A stretch of DNA of 32,240 nucleotides from assembly GCA_021817245.1 (NCBI GenBank), contig JAKAVQ010000019.1, positions 1-32,240 on the forward strand, given 5' to 3'. The position numbers and the translations under genes are program-made. The notes beneath the pieces were generated by a model. The model ran no database searches and was not told where the DNA came from. It was given only the letters and a program-made list of their open reading frames with translations. Shown piece by piece: positions 16,763 to 25,825 of the stretch (its first letter is position 1; each line of letters begins with the position of its first letter). This DNA is from Thermoplasmata archaeon. GTDB taxonomy: Archaea; Thermoplasmatota; Thermoplasmata; Lutacidiplasmatales; UBA184.

Positions 16763-17944
16763 GTGAAGGTCGCCCAGCTGTCGACCCGGTACCCGCCCGG
16801 GCCCGGAGGCGTGGAGCGGCACGTCGCCGAGCTCGCCCCTCGCCTCGCGCGTCGGGGGCACCGGGTCGACGTCTACACGAGCGAGCTCTATCAGGAGTTC
16901 CCCTGGCGGCCGCTGTCTCCCTCGGTTCCCCGGGAGGAGACGACCGACTTCGGCGCGGTGCATCGCCTGAAGGTATGGACGCTCCCCGGCGAGCTCCACT
17001 ACCCATTCTTCCGCGGGCTCGGCGCCGCGCTCCGGCGGGACCGGCCGGACCTGCTCCACGCCCACACCTACGGCACCCATCAGGTCACGGTAGCCGGGCG
17101 GCATCGCCGACGGTTCGGCACCCCCCTGGTCCTCACCACGCACTTCCATCCGATCTGGTCGATCGAGGGAGGCTGGATCCGGCACCGGCTCCGGGGATTC
17201 TACGACCGGCGGATCGCCGGACCCATCGTGGAGGCGGCGGACGTCGTCATCGTGCAGACCCGGGAGGAAGCGAGGCTCTTGGGCTCCCTCGGCCTCCCCC
17301 TCCGCCGGGTCGAGATCCTCCCGCCCGGGTACCGGCCGCTCCCGCCACCCCCGGACGAGCCAGAGAGCTTCGCTGCCCGCGCCGGGGTCGACGGACCGTT
17401 CGCGCTGTTCGTGGGGCGGCTGGCCTCCAACAAGGGCCTCCTCGATCTCCTCGATGCCTTCGCGATCGTCGCGCGCGAGCACCCGGCGGCGCGGCTCGTT
17501 GTCGTGGGCGAGGACGGCGGGATGAGGTCGGCGGTCGAGTCGCGCATCCGATCGGCCGGCCTCGAACGTTCGGTGCGGCTCCTCGGCCATCTGGACGACG
17601 ATCGTCTCCTCGCCGCGGCGTACCGCGAGGCGGCGGTGACGGTCCTCCCGAGCGAGTACGAGGCGTTCGGACTCGTACTGCTGGAGTCGCTCGCGCAGGG
17701 GACGCCGGTGATCGCGAGCCGGGTGGGTGGCATCCCCGAGGTGGTGGACGACGACCGGGCCGGCCTCCTCGTTTCGCCGGGCTCCGTGCCCGAGCTCTCC
17801 GCCGCGATTCGACGCCTCTGGGAGGACCCCGCGCTCGGACGTCGGCTCGGGGAGTACGGACGATCGACCGTGGTGCCACGGTTCACCTGGGAGGCCCTCG
17901 CCGACCGCCTGGATGCGATCTACCGGGGGCTCGTCCCGCCGTGA
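16763..17944 (+). CDS. Family 4 glycosyltransferase (GT-B fold)
   Basis: The 393-residue retaining glycosyltransferase has an N-terminal Rossmann domain opening with STRYPPGPGGVERHV (7-21), then LLHAHTYGTH (97-106) and TTHFHP. The C-terminal domain holds FVGRLASNKGLLDLL (216-230) and the EX7E motif with E300 and E308 (PSEYEAFGLVLLE). The GTG start is preceded by ggaggt 11 nt upstream. It is the first of four glycosyltransferases on this strand and probably adds a sugar to a lipid- or protein-linked glycan. Donor and acceptor cannot be read from sequence. Confidence 0.92.
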   Translation: MKVAQLSTRYPPGPGGVERHVAELAPRLARRGHRVDVYTSELYQEFPWRPLSPSVPREETTDFGAVHRLKVWTLPGELHYPFFRGLGAALRRDRPDLLHAHTYGTHQVTVAGRHRRRFGTPLVLTTHFHPIWSIEGGWIRHRLRGFYDRRIAGPIVEAADVVIVQTREEARLLGSLGLPLRRVEILPPGYRPLPPPPDEPESFAARAGVDGPFALFVGRLASNKGLLDLLDAFAIVAREHPAARLVVVGEDGGMRSAVESRIRSAGLERSVRLLGHLDDDRLLAAAYREAAVTVLPSEYEAFGLVLLESLAQGTPVIASRVGGIPEVVDDDRAGLLVSPGSVPELSAAIRRLWEDPALGRRLGEYGRSTVVPRFTWEALADRLDAIYRGLVPP

Positions 17945-18064
17945 CCCTCCCGACCCCCGGGACCCGACCGAACGCCCGCCCCCCGTCGTTCGCGAGCCTC
18001 CGGCGCGCCGGACACGCTCGCGCCCGGCCGCCCCTCGGCGGTCCCGAAGGCGCTGTCGGACAGG

Positions 18065-18072
18065 CTCTAAAC
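18065..18072 (+). promoter_or_regulatory. TATA-like element for the family 2 glycosyltransferase
   Basis: ctctaaac is centred about 34 nt before the GTG at 18103, inside the 158-bp gap after the first glycosyltransferase gene. A transcript would begin a few bases before the GTG. Confidence 0.4.
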
Positions 18073-18102
18073 CCCGACCGGCCCTGACCGAGGGCGTCGA
18101 TC

Positions 18103-19146
18103 GTGGCTGCCGAACCCCAGGTCGCGGTCATCGTCGGAGATTACTCGCGCCGCAGGTACCTTCGCCACGCCCTCGACTCGCTCGCGGCCCAGACCCTCCC
18201 GCGGGACCGGTTCGAGGTGATCGTCACGAAAAACTACGTCGATCCCGAGCTCGACGGCGACCTCGACCGCGAGGGAATCGTGACGTTGCTCGATGACGAA
18301 CCCCGCATCGGCGTCTGGCTCGGCCGGGCCATCGCTCGTTCGACCGCGCCGATCCTGACGTTCTTGGACGACGACGACGAGTTCGAGCCCGAACGGCTCG
18401 ACCGGCTGGTCGAGGTGTTCGGCCGCCTCCCCGACCTGGGGTTCTACCGGAACCGCCTGCGCGTGATTGACGAACAGGGCCGACCGGTCCCGCCGCAGAT
18501 CTGGGGCTCCGGCGCGCAGGACCCGGCGCTCGACGCATCGGGCCCCGTCCACCTCGAGGCCGGCCGGTCCCGGCAGCTCTTCGAGCTCGGCACCCGGGGG
18601 ACGAACGCGGCGTTCAACTCGAGCACGATGGCGATCCGTCGGGAGCTGTTGTCGGGGGAGGTCGGGGAGGCGTTCGCGCGGACCCAGCTTCCCGACCACT
18701 TCTTCTTTCTCGCCGCCGCCCTCTCGCCCCTCGGCACGTTTCTCGACGACCGGCGCTTGACCCGGTACCGCCGCTATCCCGGGAACGTGAGCGACACCGT
18801 CGGCTGGCTCGCGAGCGCGGAGAGCAGCTACGGCGACATGGCCGCGATCGCTGCCCGTCGGGGCCGGACGGACCTTGCCGCGTGGCTGGATGGCCTTTCG
18901 GTGCACTACGGCCGGATGTTCCGCGGAAGCGATCTCGTCCGCCGTATCGCCGGCGGGGCGGACCGGAGCGAGATCTCCCGGCGGACCGCGGAGTACTTTC
19001 GGTACCTCGGGAACCACCCTCGCGAGCGCGCGTGGACGCTCGACACCTGGGCCGCGGGCGCCTACGGGATCGCCTACGTCGGGTTCCCCCGGCTCGCGCG
19101 ACGTCTCGTCCGGTCGCGCCTCCGCGCGCGCCACGTGGTCTTTTAG
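18103..19146 (+). CDS. Family 2 glycosyltransferase (GT-A fold)
   Basis: The 347-residue protein begins VAVIVGDYSRRRYLRHALDSL, the nucleotide-binding start of GT2 enzymes. It has an acidic metal-binding run DDDDE at 89-93 after LTF, replacing the usual DxD. A substrate-side NSSTMAIRRE stretch and a C-terminal helical part rich in Arg follow. There are no strong membrane helices, so it is probably cytosolic and membrane-peripheral. The GTG start is set by the preceding TATA-like run and by family length. Specificity is unknown. Confidence 0.88.
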   Translation: MAAEPQVAVIVGDYSRRRYLRHALDSLAAQTLPRDRFEVIVTKNYVDPELDGDLDREGIVTLLDDEPRIGVWLGRAIARSTAPILTFLDDDDEFEPERLDRLVEVFGRLPDLGFYRNRLRVIDEQGRPVPPQIWGSGAQDPALDASGPVHLEAGRSRQLFELGTRGTNAAFNSSTMAIRRELLSGEVGEAFARTQLPDHFFFLAAALSPLGTFLDDRRLTRYRRYPGNVSDTVGWLASAESSYGDMAAIAARRGRTDLAAWLDGLSVHYGRMFRGSDLVRRIAGGADRSEISRRTAEYFRYLGNHPRERAWTLDTWAAGAYGIAYVGFPRLARRLVRSRLRARHVVF

Positions 19147-19282
19147 GGAGGGCCCGTTGCTCCTCGACGTTCGGGACTCGGTGCCCGGATGACGGCCCCA
19201 ACGCCCCACGGAGGACCGTGACCAACCTGGCCCTCGGCGGGCACGGCGCCCGGCGCGCGAGCGAGCGCACAGCGGGGTCCGA

Positions 19283-20440
19283 GTGAAGATCGTCCACGTC
19301 GCGCTCCGGTTCGACGCGCCCGGCGGCGTCGAGACCGTGGTTCGGGAGCTGGCGCGACGCCTACGGGCCGCCGGAGAGGAGGTGGAGGTCTTTGCCAGCG
19401 ACCTCTACGACGAGGCCAGTTGGGACCGTCGGTCGGGGTACCCGGCGGTGGTCGATGGAGTCCCGGTCCGTCGCTTCCCGATCCGCCGGAGGCTCGTTCC
19501 AATCCTCAACATGCCGATGATGATCGGGCTGATCGATGCGCTCGCCGACAGCGGAGCGGACGTGATCCACGCCCACTCCCACCGCTACGGGCACGTGCTG
19601 CAAGCCGCGGCGGTCGCCGGTCATCTGGACATCCCCTTCGTGGTCTCCACGCACTATCACCCCGCCGACCGACGAGAGACCGCGCTGCGGCGTGGGTTCC
19701 TGCGGCTCCAGGACCTGGGCTTCGGCGCGAGCGCGTACCGGACGGCGCGGGCCATCATCGAGCCCACGCCCCGGGGGGCGCGGCGGGTCGCGGAGTTCGC
19801 GCCGAGCTCGAAGATCCGCGTCATCCCGTGGGGCGTCGATCTCGCGGCCTGGTCCCGACCGGAGGGGGACCGAACGGGCCGGACGGACGTGCCGCGCGAG
19901 TACTTCCTCTTCGCCGGACGCATCGCCTCGAACAAGGGTCTCGACCTCCTGGTGGAGGCGCTCTCCCTCCTCTCCCCGGCGCAGCGTCGCCCCCTCGTGC
20001 TGATGGGTCGGGACTGGGGAGAGCAGGCGAGGCTCGAACAGAGGGCTCGGATCCTCGGCATCGGCGACGAGGTGCGCTTCTTGGGGCATGTCGTGGCCCC
20101 GTCGGAGTACCGCGCCATCGTCCGGGGAGCCTTGGCCCTGGTCCTCCCGTCCGAATGGGAAGCGTTCGGGGTCGTGCTGCTCGAAGCGATGGCGGCCGGC
20201 ACCCCCGTGGTCGCCACCGCCGTGGGAGGAGTCCCCGATGTCCTCGGCGACGGACGGTTCGGCCGCCTCGTGCCGTACGGGTCCCCGGAGGCGCTCGCCC
20301 ACGCGCTCGGCGAGGTCGTCGCGGACCCGGTCCGCACGCGACAGCTCGCGCTCGCGGGGCGCGAGTCGGCCGAGGGGCTCGACTGGTCGGTGTCCGCCGA
20401 GCGGCACCGGCAGCTCTACCGCGAGGTCGCGCGCGGCTGA
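19283..20440 (+). CDS. Family 4 glycosyltransferase, tandem paralogue A
   Basis: The 385-residue GT-B enzyme opens with LRFDAPGGVETVVREL (8-23). It has IHAHSHRYGHVLQAAAVA (95-112), STHYHPADRRE, and in the C-domain FAGRIASNKGLDLL and the EX7E motif with E293 and E301 (EWEAFGVVLLE). It shares long identical stretches with the gene at 20997, so the two arose by duplication. The GTG at 19283 gives the common N-terminus MKIVHV. No clear TATA lies in the preceding 136 bp, so it may be read with the family 2 gene. Confidence 0.92.
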   Translation: MKIVHVALRFDAPGGVETVVRELARRLRAAGEEVEVFASDLYDEASWDRRSGYPAVVDGVPVRRFPIRRRLVPILNMPMMIGLIDALADSGADVIHAHSHRYGHVLQAAAVAGHLDIPFVVSTHYHPADRRETALRRGFLRLQDLGFGASAYRTARAIIEPTPRGARRVAEFAPSSKIRVIPWGVDLAAWSRPEGDRTGRTDVPREYFLFAGRIASNKGLDLLVEALSLLSPAQRRPLVLMGRDWGEQARLEQRARILGIGDEVRFLGHVVAPSEYRAIVRGALALVLPSEWEAFGVVLLEAMAAGTPVVATAVGGVPDVLGDGRFGRLVPYGSPEALAHALGEVVADPVRTRQLALAGRESAEGLDWSVSAERHRQLYREVARG

Positions 20441-20559
20441 GGCCGCCGATCCTCGAGGCGGAGGAGCTCGGCGCCCACGTGGTCGAGATCCTGCCCCGTG
20501 TCGCCCGGCGCGAAGCGCGCCATCCACCGCATCCAGAGGCCGACGATGCGCAGGATCAT
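20416..20559 (-). CDS. Possible small protein in the glycosyltransferase gap (47 residues)
   Basis: An ATG at 20559 opens a 47-residue frame (MILRIVGLWMRWMARF...) with nearly all G/C third positions, which also overlaps the last 25 bp of the glycosyltransferase on the other strand. An N-terminal hydrophobic, amphipathic stretch is visible. Antisense frames are common in this GC-rich DNA and no homologue is recognised, so this is weak. Confidence 0.15.
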   Translation of the reverse strand: MILRIVGLWMRWMARFAPGDTGQDLDHVGAELLRLEDRRPQPRATSR

Positions 20560-20996
20560 CGCGAGCCCCCGGCCGTTTTCCGACGCGGCGGAGCGCTCGG
20601 GCTCCGATCGCCGCCCCAAGCAGGCCGCGAGGGGTCCGGGGGAAGACCGGCCTCGAGGATCGGAGTCACCGTCGGCGAGCCTCCTTCCTTGCCCCATCCC
20701 GGAGGTGGTAGATACCCGTACCGTGCGGCCCGGGGCGGACGGCGGGTCCTTTCGGCCTCGACGGGCAACAAGCGGTCGCGGCTCGGGGGCAGGGACGGGG
20801 AACCGCTCGAGGAAGGCGCTCCTTCCGCGCCCCCGTATCCGCTCACTCGGCTCCCGCGCCAACGGTAAAGAAGGGGTCGAGGAGTCGGCGCCAGCGTGGG
20901 CGTCGGCGATCGGCGCGAGCAGAAACCGGTGATGCCCGGAGATCTTCTGACGCGCCGCACCGGGACGGGCTCCGCCTTTCCCGCGGTGGGTGAACG
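20441..20996. other. 556-bp intergenic region between the two GT4 paralogues
   Basis: No gene could be supported on either strand beyond the weak frame at 20416-20559. The gap is much longer than others in the cluster. One A/T run (ggtaaagaag, about 20864-20873) could be a TATA for the second paralogue, but it would leave a leader of about 100 nt. A gtgatg...ctga pair near 20930-20955 is only a partial match to C/D boxes. The gap may be the remnant of a lost gene. Confidence 0.4.
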
Positions 20997-22220
20997 ATGA
21001 AGGTCGTTCACGTGACCCTGCGGTTCGACGCCCCCGGCGGGGTCGAGACGACCGTCCGGGAGCTGACCCGTCGGCTCAAGGCGGTTGGGGACGAGGTCGA
21101 GGTGTACGCGAGCGACCTGGTCGACGAGTCCCGATGGATCCGGGGGAGGGAGTTCCGGACCGAGGTCGACGGGGTACCGGTGCGGAGGTTCGGCGTCCTT
21201 CGCCGGCCGTTCCCGTCACCACGCTCTCCCCTCCTCCGTCGGGCCGCGGAGGGGATCTCGCTGCCGATCCTGGTGGGGCTGGTCGACGCGCTCCGCGAGA
21301 GCAGAGCGGACGTGATCCACGCGCATTCGCACCGCTACGGGCTCGTGCTGCAGGCCGCGGCCGTCGCACGCGCGTGTCACATCCCGCTCGTCGTCTCCAC
21401 GCACTACCACCCCGCCGACCGGCGCGAGTCCGCGATCAAGCGGGGGCTCCTCCGTTGCGAGGACGTCGGCTTCGGAATGTCGGCCTACCGGGTCGCCCGT
21501 GCCCTGGTGGCCGAGTCCGAGTACGAGGCACGACTCGTACGGGAGTTCGCCCCGGCCCGCCGGGTGCGGGTCATCCCTCCCGGGATCGATCTGAACGCGT
21601 GGGCGAGTCCCACGGCCGATCGGGCCGTCTCGGTCGCGCTTCCGGGGTCCTACCTCCTCTTTGTCGGGCGGATCGCCTCCAACAAGGGCCTCGACTTCCT
21701 GTTCGATGCGCTCGCCTCGTTCCCGCCGACCGAACGCCCGGCGCTCGTCGTAATGGGACCGGATTGGGGGGAGCGATCCCGCCTCGAGCGACGGGGGAAC
21801 GAGCTCGGGTTGGCCCCGACCGTGCGGTGGCTCGGGATGGTCGAGGACCCCCGGGAGTACCGTGCCGTGATCCGGGGGGCGCGGGCCCTCGTTCTCCCCT
21901 CAGAGTGGGAAGCGTACGGTCTCGTGCTCTTGGACGCGATGGCGGCCGGGACGCCGGTCATCGCGACGGCGGTGGGAGGACTCCCCGAGGTACTGGCCCA
22001 AGGAACGGCCGGCCGTCTCGTCCCGTACGGCGACCGGTCGGCGCTGGGCGACGCCATCCGTTCGGTCATGACGGACGCGACGGTCCACCGGAAGCTGGCC
22101 GACGCGGGGCGCGCCCGCGTCGCCGAGTTCGATTGGTCGGTCGCGGTGCAACGTCACCGCGCGCTCTATCAGGAACTCGTCGCGGGGGGAGCTGCCCGGC
22201 GTTCCCCCCCCGCGATGTGA
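20997..22220 (+). CDS. Family 4 glycosyltransferase, tandem paralogue B (EX7D motif)
   Basis: The 407-residue GT-B enzyme has the same order of motifs as the gene at 19283: LRFDAPGGVETTVREL, IHAHSHRYGLVLQAAAVA (107-124), STHYHPADRRE, and FVGRIASNKGLDFL. It has an extra stretch at about 70-90. The catalytic-region motif is EWEAYGLVLLD: E305 is kept, but the second Glu of EX7E is Asp313. In GT4 enzymes that residue contacts the donor ribose, so activity may be altered rather than lost. The C-terminus has a short Ala/Arg/Pro tail absent from its paralogue. It was probably retained after duplication for a different linkage. Confidence 0.9.
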   Translation: MKVVHVTLRFDAPGGVETTVRELTRRLKAVGDEVEVYASDLVDESRWIRGREFRTEVDGVPVRRFGVLRRPFPSPRSPLLRRAAEGISLPILVGLVDALRESRADVIHAHSHRYGLVLQAAAVARACHIPLVVSTHYHPADRRESAIKRGLLRCEDVGFGMSAYRVARALVAESEYEARLVREFAPARRVRVIPPGIDLNAWASPTADRAVSVALPGSYLLFVGRIASNKGLDFLFDALASFPPTERPALVVMGPDWGERSRLERRGNELGLAPTVRWLGMVEDPREYRAVIRGARALVLPSEWEAYGLVLLDAMAAGTPVIATAVGGLPEVLAQGTAGRLVPYGDRSALGDAIRSVMTDATVHRKLADAGRARVAEFDWSVAVQRHRALYQELVAGGAARRSPPAM

Positions 22221-22265
22221 CCCGTGGGCGGGGGTCGGATCGTCGAATCCGTGGTCACCGGTCGC

Positions 22266-23435
22266 TCAGGGCGCCCGGGCGCGGGCCTCGCGGCGGTCGG
22301 GGGGGTTCGCGTCGATCTCCCGCGCGTACTCGCGCAGGATCCCGAGACCCTGCTCGAGAGCGTCACGGGACGCGGCGAACGACAGGCGGAGGTGCCCGGC
22401 CCCTCGTGAACCGAAGGCATCGCCCGGGGTGGTCACGACGCCCCGGGCGAGCAGTGCGGTCGCGACCTCGAGCGCGGTCCCGGGCCAGCGGAAGCGGGGG
22501 AACACGTAGAACGCCCCGGCGGGAGGCACCAGGCTGAGCCCAGGGACGGAGGCCAGGCGGCGGGTGACCAGCGCCCGCCGGGCTCGGAACTCGCGGACCA
22601 TCGCCCGCGTCGCCTCGGTCCCGGCACGGAGGCCGGCGAGCACCGCCACCTGCGTGGGGGTCGGGGGACAGGCCATGATGTGATAGTGCGCCTTGTTGAG
22701 CTCGACCGCGAGGTCGCGGGGAGCGACCAGGAAACCGATCCGCCAGCCGGTCATCGCGAGCGTCTTCGAGAACGAGTTGACGATCACCACCCGGTCGCTG
22801 CGCCCCCAGAACGAGGTCGCGGGTCCGTCGTAGACGATCTCCTCGTACACCTCGTCCGACACGATCGTGAGCTCGTGTCGCTCGGCGAACGTCGCGATCC
22901 GGTCGACCACGGACGGGGGGAATACCGCCCCCGTGGGGTTGGAGGGGCTGTTGACGACGATCGCCCGCGTGCGACGGGTCACCAGCCGTTCGAGCTCGTC
23001 GAAGTCCGGGAGGTACCGACGATCGGCGCCGAGACTGTAGGGGACCGGCCTCGCCCCGGCAAGTCGCGCATGAGGGCCGTAGAGCACGAAGCCCGGGTCC
23101 GGCACGAGGACCTCGTCGCCGGGGTTGTAGAGCGTGAGGGCGACCGCCATCAGACCCTCGGATCCGCTGCCGGTCACGAGGACGTTCTCCCGGCCGGTCG
23201 CGGGGACCCGGTCCCGGTAGCGCTCCGCGATCGCCTCGCGAAGTTCCGCGAGACCGGCCGACGGTCCGTAGTGGTTCATCCCCCCCCGAACCGCCGCGCA
23301 GATCGCGTCGAGCACGACCGCCGGGGGGTCGAAGTCCGGCTCCCCCAGCCCGAGGTTGATCGCGTCCGCTGGCGCAGCGTCGAACATCCGGCGGATCCCG
23401 GAGATCTCCACCTGACGGATCCGGTCGGCGACCAT
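22266..23435 (-). CDS. Class I/II pyridoxal-phosphate aminotransferase
   Basis: The 389-residue fold-type I aminotransferase of the aspartate/aromatic group uses PLP to move amino groups between an amino acid and a 2-oxo acid. Numbered from the chosen start, it has NLGLGEPDF (27-35), the ring-contact NSPSNPTGAV with Asn166, SDEVYEEIVYDG with Asp194, and SFSKTLAMTGWRIGF with Schiff-base Lys224. HLRLSFAAS holds the carboxylate-binding Arg. A further ATG at 23462 would add nine residues, but it falls within the TATA-like cggtaatga, which is placed 28 nt before the ATG at 23435. Substrate is not decidable by eye. Confidence 0.9.
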   Translation of the reverse strand: MVADRIRQVEISGIRRMFDAAPADAINLGLGEPDFDPPAVVLDAICAAVRGGMNHYGPSAGLAELREAIAERYRDRVPATGRENVLVTGSGSEGLMAVALTLYNPGDEVLVPDPGFVLYGPHARLAGARPVPYSLGADRRYLPDFDELERLVTRRTRAIVVNSPSNPTGAVFPPSVVDRIATFAERHELTIVSDEVYEEIVYDGPATSFWGRSDRVVIVNSFSKTLAMTGWRIGFLVAPRDLAVELNKAHYHIMACPPTPTQVAVLAGLRAGTEATRAMVREFRARRALVTRRLASVPGLSLVPPAGAFYVFPRFRWPGTALEVATALLARGVVTTPGDAFGSRGAGHLRLSFAASRDALEQGLGILREYAREIDANPPDRREARARAP

Positions 23436-23459
23436 TTCGCCGCCGACCGGAGTGTCCCT

Positions 23460-23466
23460 CATTACC
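23460..23466 (-). promoter_or_regulatory. TATA-like element for the aminotransferase
   Basis: ggtaatg on the minus strand is the only A/T-rich run in this part of the gap and is centred about 28 nt before the ATG at 23435. This argues for the shorter protein and a leaderless mRNA. Confidence 0.4.
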
Positions 23467-23569
23467 GTTGTGCCGTGCGACGCTCCGTCGTGCGCCGGGC
23501 GGGCCGACGGGGCACGGGCACAAGCGCCTTCTATGCGGACCGCTCCCCGGGTCCGGGGGAGCGATCGGC

Positions 23570-24910
23570 ATGACCGTCCGCGTCGTGATCGGGGCGCAGT
23601 TCGGTGACGAGGCGAAGGGGAAGATCACCGACTACCTCGCCTCGGACGCACGGTACGTGGTGAGGACCGGGGGCGGACCGAACGCCGGCCATTCGATCCA
23701 CCTTCCCGAGGGCCAGCTCGTGCTCCACCAGCTCGCCTGCGGCGTCCTGAGGAAGGGCTGCGTCGGAGTGAGCGGCCCCGGGATGGTGATCCAACCGTTT
23801 GCGCTCGAGAACGAGATGCAGGACCTCGAGCGTCGGGGGCTCCTCCGGGGCGAGGTCGTGCTCTCCGACCGGGCGCACGTGCTCCTCCCGCTCCACGAGA
23901 TCGAGGACGGCTGGGAGGACGATCTGCGGGCCCGAAAGAACCCGAACGCTCGGCTCGGGACCACCCGCCGGGGCATCGGGCCGGCGTACGCCGACCGCGT
24001 GGCCCGCTGGGGGATCCGCCTCACGGACCTTTCCCGTCCGGCCCTCTTGCGAGAACGGCTCGAGCTCCTCTACGCGAAGAAGACGCAGCTGACCGGCCTC
24101 CCTCCGCTCGACGAGCTCATGGCCCGTTTGACCGAAGTGGGGGAGCGCCTCGCCCCGTTCATCCGACCGACGGAGCCCCTGCTGTGGGGAGCCCTCGAAC
24201 GCGGCGAGAACCTCCTCCTCGAAGGGGCGCAGAGCGCGCTCCTGGACGTCGACTTCGGCACGTATCCGTACGTGACGAGCTCCCATCCGACCAGCGCCGG
24301 TGCCCTGGTCGGGAGCGGAATTCCCCCGACGGAACTCGACGAGGTCATCGGCGTCGCCAAGGCGTATACGACCCGGGTCGGGGAAGGTCCGTTCCCCACC
24401 GAGGACTCGGGGCCGTCCGGGGAGTTCCTGCGGCGGGTCGGGGGCGAACGGGGAGCGACGACCGGTCGGGAGCGGCGGTGCGGTTGGCTCGACCTTGTGC
24501 TGCTCCGGTACGCGACGCGCCTCAACGGCATCACTTCCCTCGCCATCACGAAGGTGGACGTCCTGGGCGGTCTCGAAGAAGTGCCGGTCTGCGTCCAGTA
24601 TGTGCTGCCGGACGGCTCGACGGCGCGCGATGTCCTGCCGTCGCAGGCCGAGGACCTCGTGAAAGCGCAGCCGGTCTACGAACGGCTCGCGGGCTGGCCC
24701 GAGTTCCACGAGCGGACGAAAGAGCGCGTGCGTCGGGAAGGGGGACGGGCGCTCCCCGCGACCCTCCGACGGTACCTCGCCCGCATCGAGGAAGAGGTGG
24801 GTGTACCGATCGAGCTCGTCGGCTACGGGCCGGCCCGAGACGAGACCGTGCGCCTCGAGCCTCAGGGCCCGGGTCGCGGTGCCCCCAGCCTCGAGGCCTG
24901 GTCGGGCTGA
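23570..24910 (+). CDS. purA: Adenylosuccinate synthetase
   Basis: The 446-residue enzyme joins IMP and aspartate with GTP to make adenylosuccinate, the committed step to AMP. The catalytic Asp13 and His41 (NAGH) fall at the same numbers as in the E. coli enzyme. Other motifs are GPAY, LLLEGAQSALLDVDFGTYPYVTSS, KAYTTRVGEGPFPTE, GATTGRERRCGWLD and ITKVDVLGG. Two usually invariant glycines differ: the P-loop reads GDEAKGK (Ala15) and the IMP loop reads GTTRRGIGPAY. It has the long bacterial-type length rather than the short form of some archaea. lysO follows 9 bp later. Confidence 0.95.
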   Translation: MTVRVVIGAQFGDEAKGKITDYLASDARYVVRTGGGPNAGHSIHLPEGQLVLHQLACGVLRKGCVGVSGPGMVIQPFALENEMQDLERRGLLRGEVVLSDRAHVLLPLHEIEDGWEDDLRARKNPNARLGTTRRGIGPAYADRVARWGIRLTDLSRPALLRERLELLYAKKTQLTGLPPLDELMARLTEVGERLAPFIRPTEPLLWGALERGENLLLEGAQSALLDVDFGTYPYVTSSHPTSAGALVGSGIPPTELDEVIGVAKAYTTRVGEGPFPTEDSGPSGEFLRRVGGERGATTGRERRCGWLDLVLLRYATRLNGITSLAITKVDVLGGLEEVPVCVQYVLPDGSTARDVLPSQAEDLVKAQPVYERLAGWPEFHERTKERVRREGGRALPATLRRYLARIEEEVGVPIELVGYGPARDETVRLEPQGPGRGAPSLEAWSG

Positions 24911-24919
24911 GCCGCCACC

Positions 24920-25789
24920 GTGGCGTTCGACCCGCTCCTCTACCTGGCGCTGCTCGTCGGCGTCGTCGCCGGTCGGTTCCTGCCCCATCCGAGCGCGTGG
25001 ATCTCGCGCGCGACTCTCGGGACCGTCGCGGCGCTCGTGGCGCTCCTCGGCGCCTCCTTGAGCTCGGTTGCGCCCTTGGCCCTCGCGGTCACGATCCCCA
25101 TCGCGCTCGGGTTCACGCTCCTCCTGCTCGCTTCGACCGCAGCGGTCTATCTCCTGGTGGCCCGGCGCGCTACCCCGCACGCGTTCCTCCCTCCGCCACC
25201 CGTCCGCACCGAGCGGTTCCCGATCAGTGTCGGTCTCCTCGGCGCGCTCGTGGTCGGCTTTGCCACCGGCCACCTGATCTCCTTCCCGGCGTCGGCAGCG
25301 CTCACGTACGCCCTCTACGTCCTCCTCGCACTCGTCGGCTTCGAACTGCCGCTCCGGTGGAAGGGGCTGCACGAGCTCTGGGTGCCGGTGACCGCCGCCG
25401 CGATCGGCGGCCTCGTGAGCGCCGGGCTCTTCGCGCTCGTCGCGCGGATCCCGCTCTCCGCTGCCCTAGCGACGAGCCTCGCCTTCGGGTGGTACTCGCT
25501 CTCGGGACCCCTCGTGGCGGATCGCTTGGGAGCGGTCCTCGGCCTCCTTGCCTTCCTCACGAACTTCCTTCGGGAGAACCTCACGATGCTGCTCGCCCCA
25601 TCGCTCGGACGACGGCTGCGCGGAGGCGGTCTGACCGCGCTCGGAGGGGCGACCGCGATGGACACCACGCTCTACTTCATCACCCGTTATGGGGACCCGG
25701 AGTCCGGGACCCTCGCGCTCGCGAGCGGACTTGTCCTGACGGTCGCGGCGAGCCTGATCTTGCCCGCCGTCCTGGCGGTGCCCCTCTAG
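24920..25789 (+). CDS. lysO: LysO-family (DUF340) lysine exporter-like membrane protein
   Basis: The 289-residue polytopic protein has about eight hydrophobic segments. The conserved C-terminal half carries AFGWYSLSGPLVADRLG, FLTNFLRENLTMLLAP and GGATAMDTTLYFITRYGDPE, which are diagnostic of the LysO/YbjE family exporting L-lysine or toxic analogues. The N-terminal half is the less conserved membrane domain. The GTG start lies 9 bp after the purA stop, so the two are co-transcribed. A physiological link between AMP synthesis and lysine export is not obvious. Confidence 0.88.
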   Translation: MAFDPLLYLALLVGVVAGRFLPHPSAWISRATLGTVAALVALLGASLSSVAPLALAVTIPIALGFTLLLLASTAAVYLLVARRATPHAFLPPPPVRTERFPISVGLLGALVVGFATGHLISFPASAALTYALYVLLALVGFELPLRWKGLHELWVPVTAAAIGGLVSAGLFALVARIPLSAALATSLAFGWYSLSGPLVADRLGAVLGLLAFLTNFLRENLTMLLAPSLGRRLRGGGLTALGGATAMDTTLYFITRYGDPESGTLALASGLVLTVAASLILPAVLAVPL

Positions 25790-25792
25790 CAG

Positions 25793-25800
25793 GCTTAAAC
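25793..25800 (+). promoter_or_regulatory. TATA-like element for tRNA-Val
   Basis: gcttaaac is centred 29-30 nt before the mature 5' end of tRNA-Val, just after the lysO stop codon. The spacing equals that seen at tRNA-Thr. Confidence 0.6.
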
Positions 25801-25825
25801 CCCCCGGGCGTTCGTGTCTCGCGTT

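Noticed and set aside
20930..20955. C/D box guide RNA (gtgatg...ctga)
   Set aside because: The C box is imperfect, and no C' and D boxes follow at the right distance.
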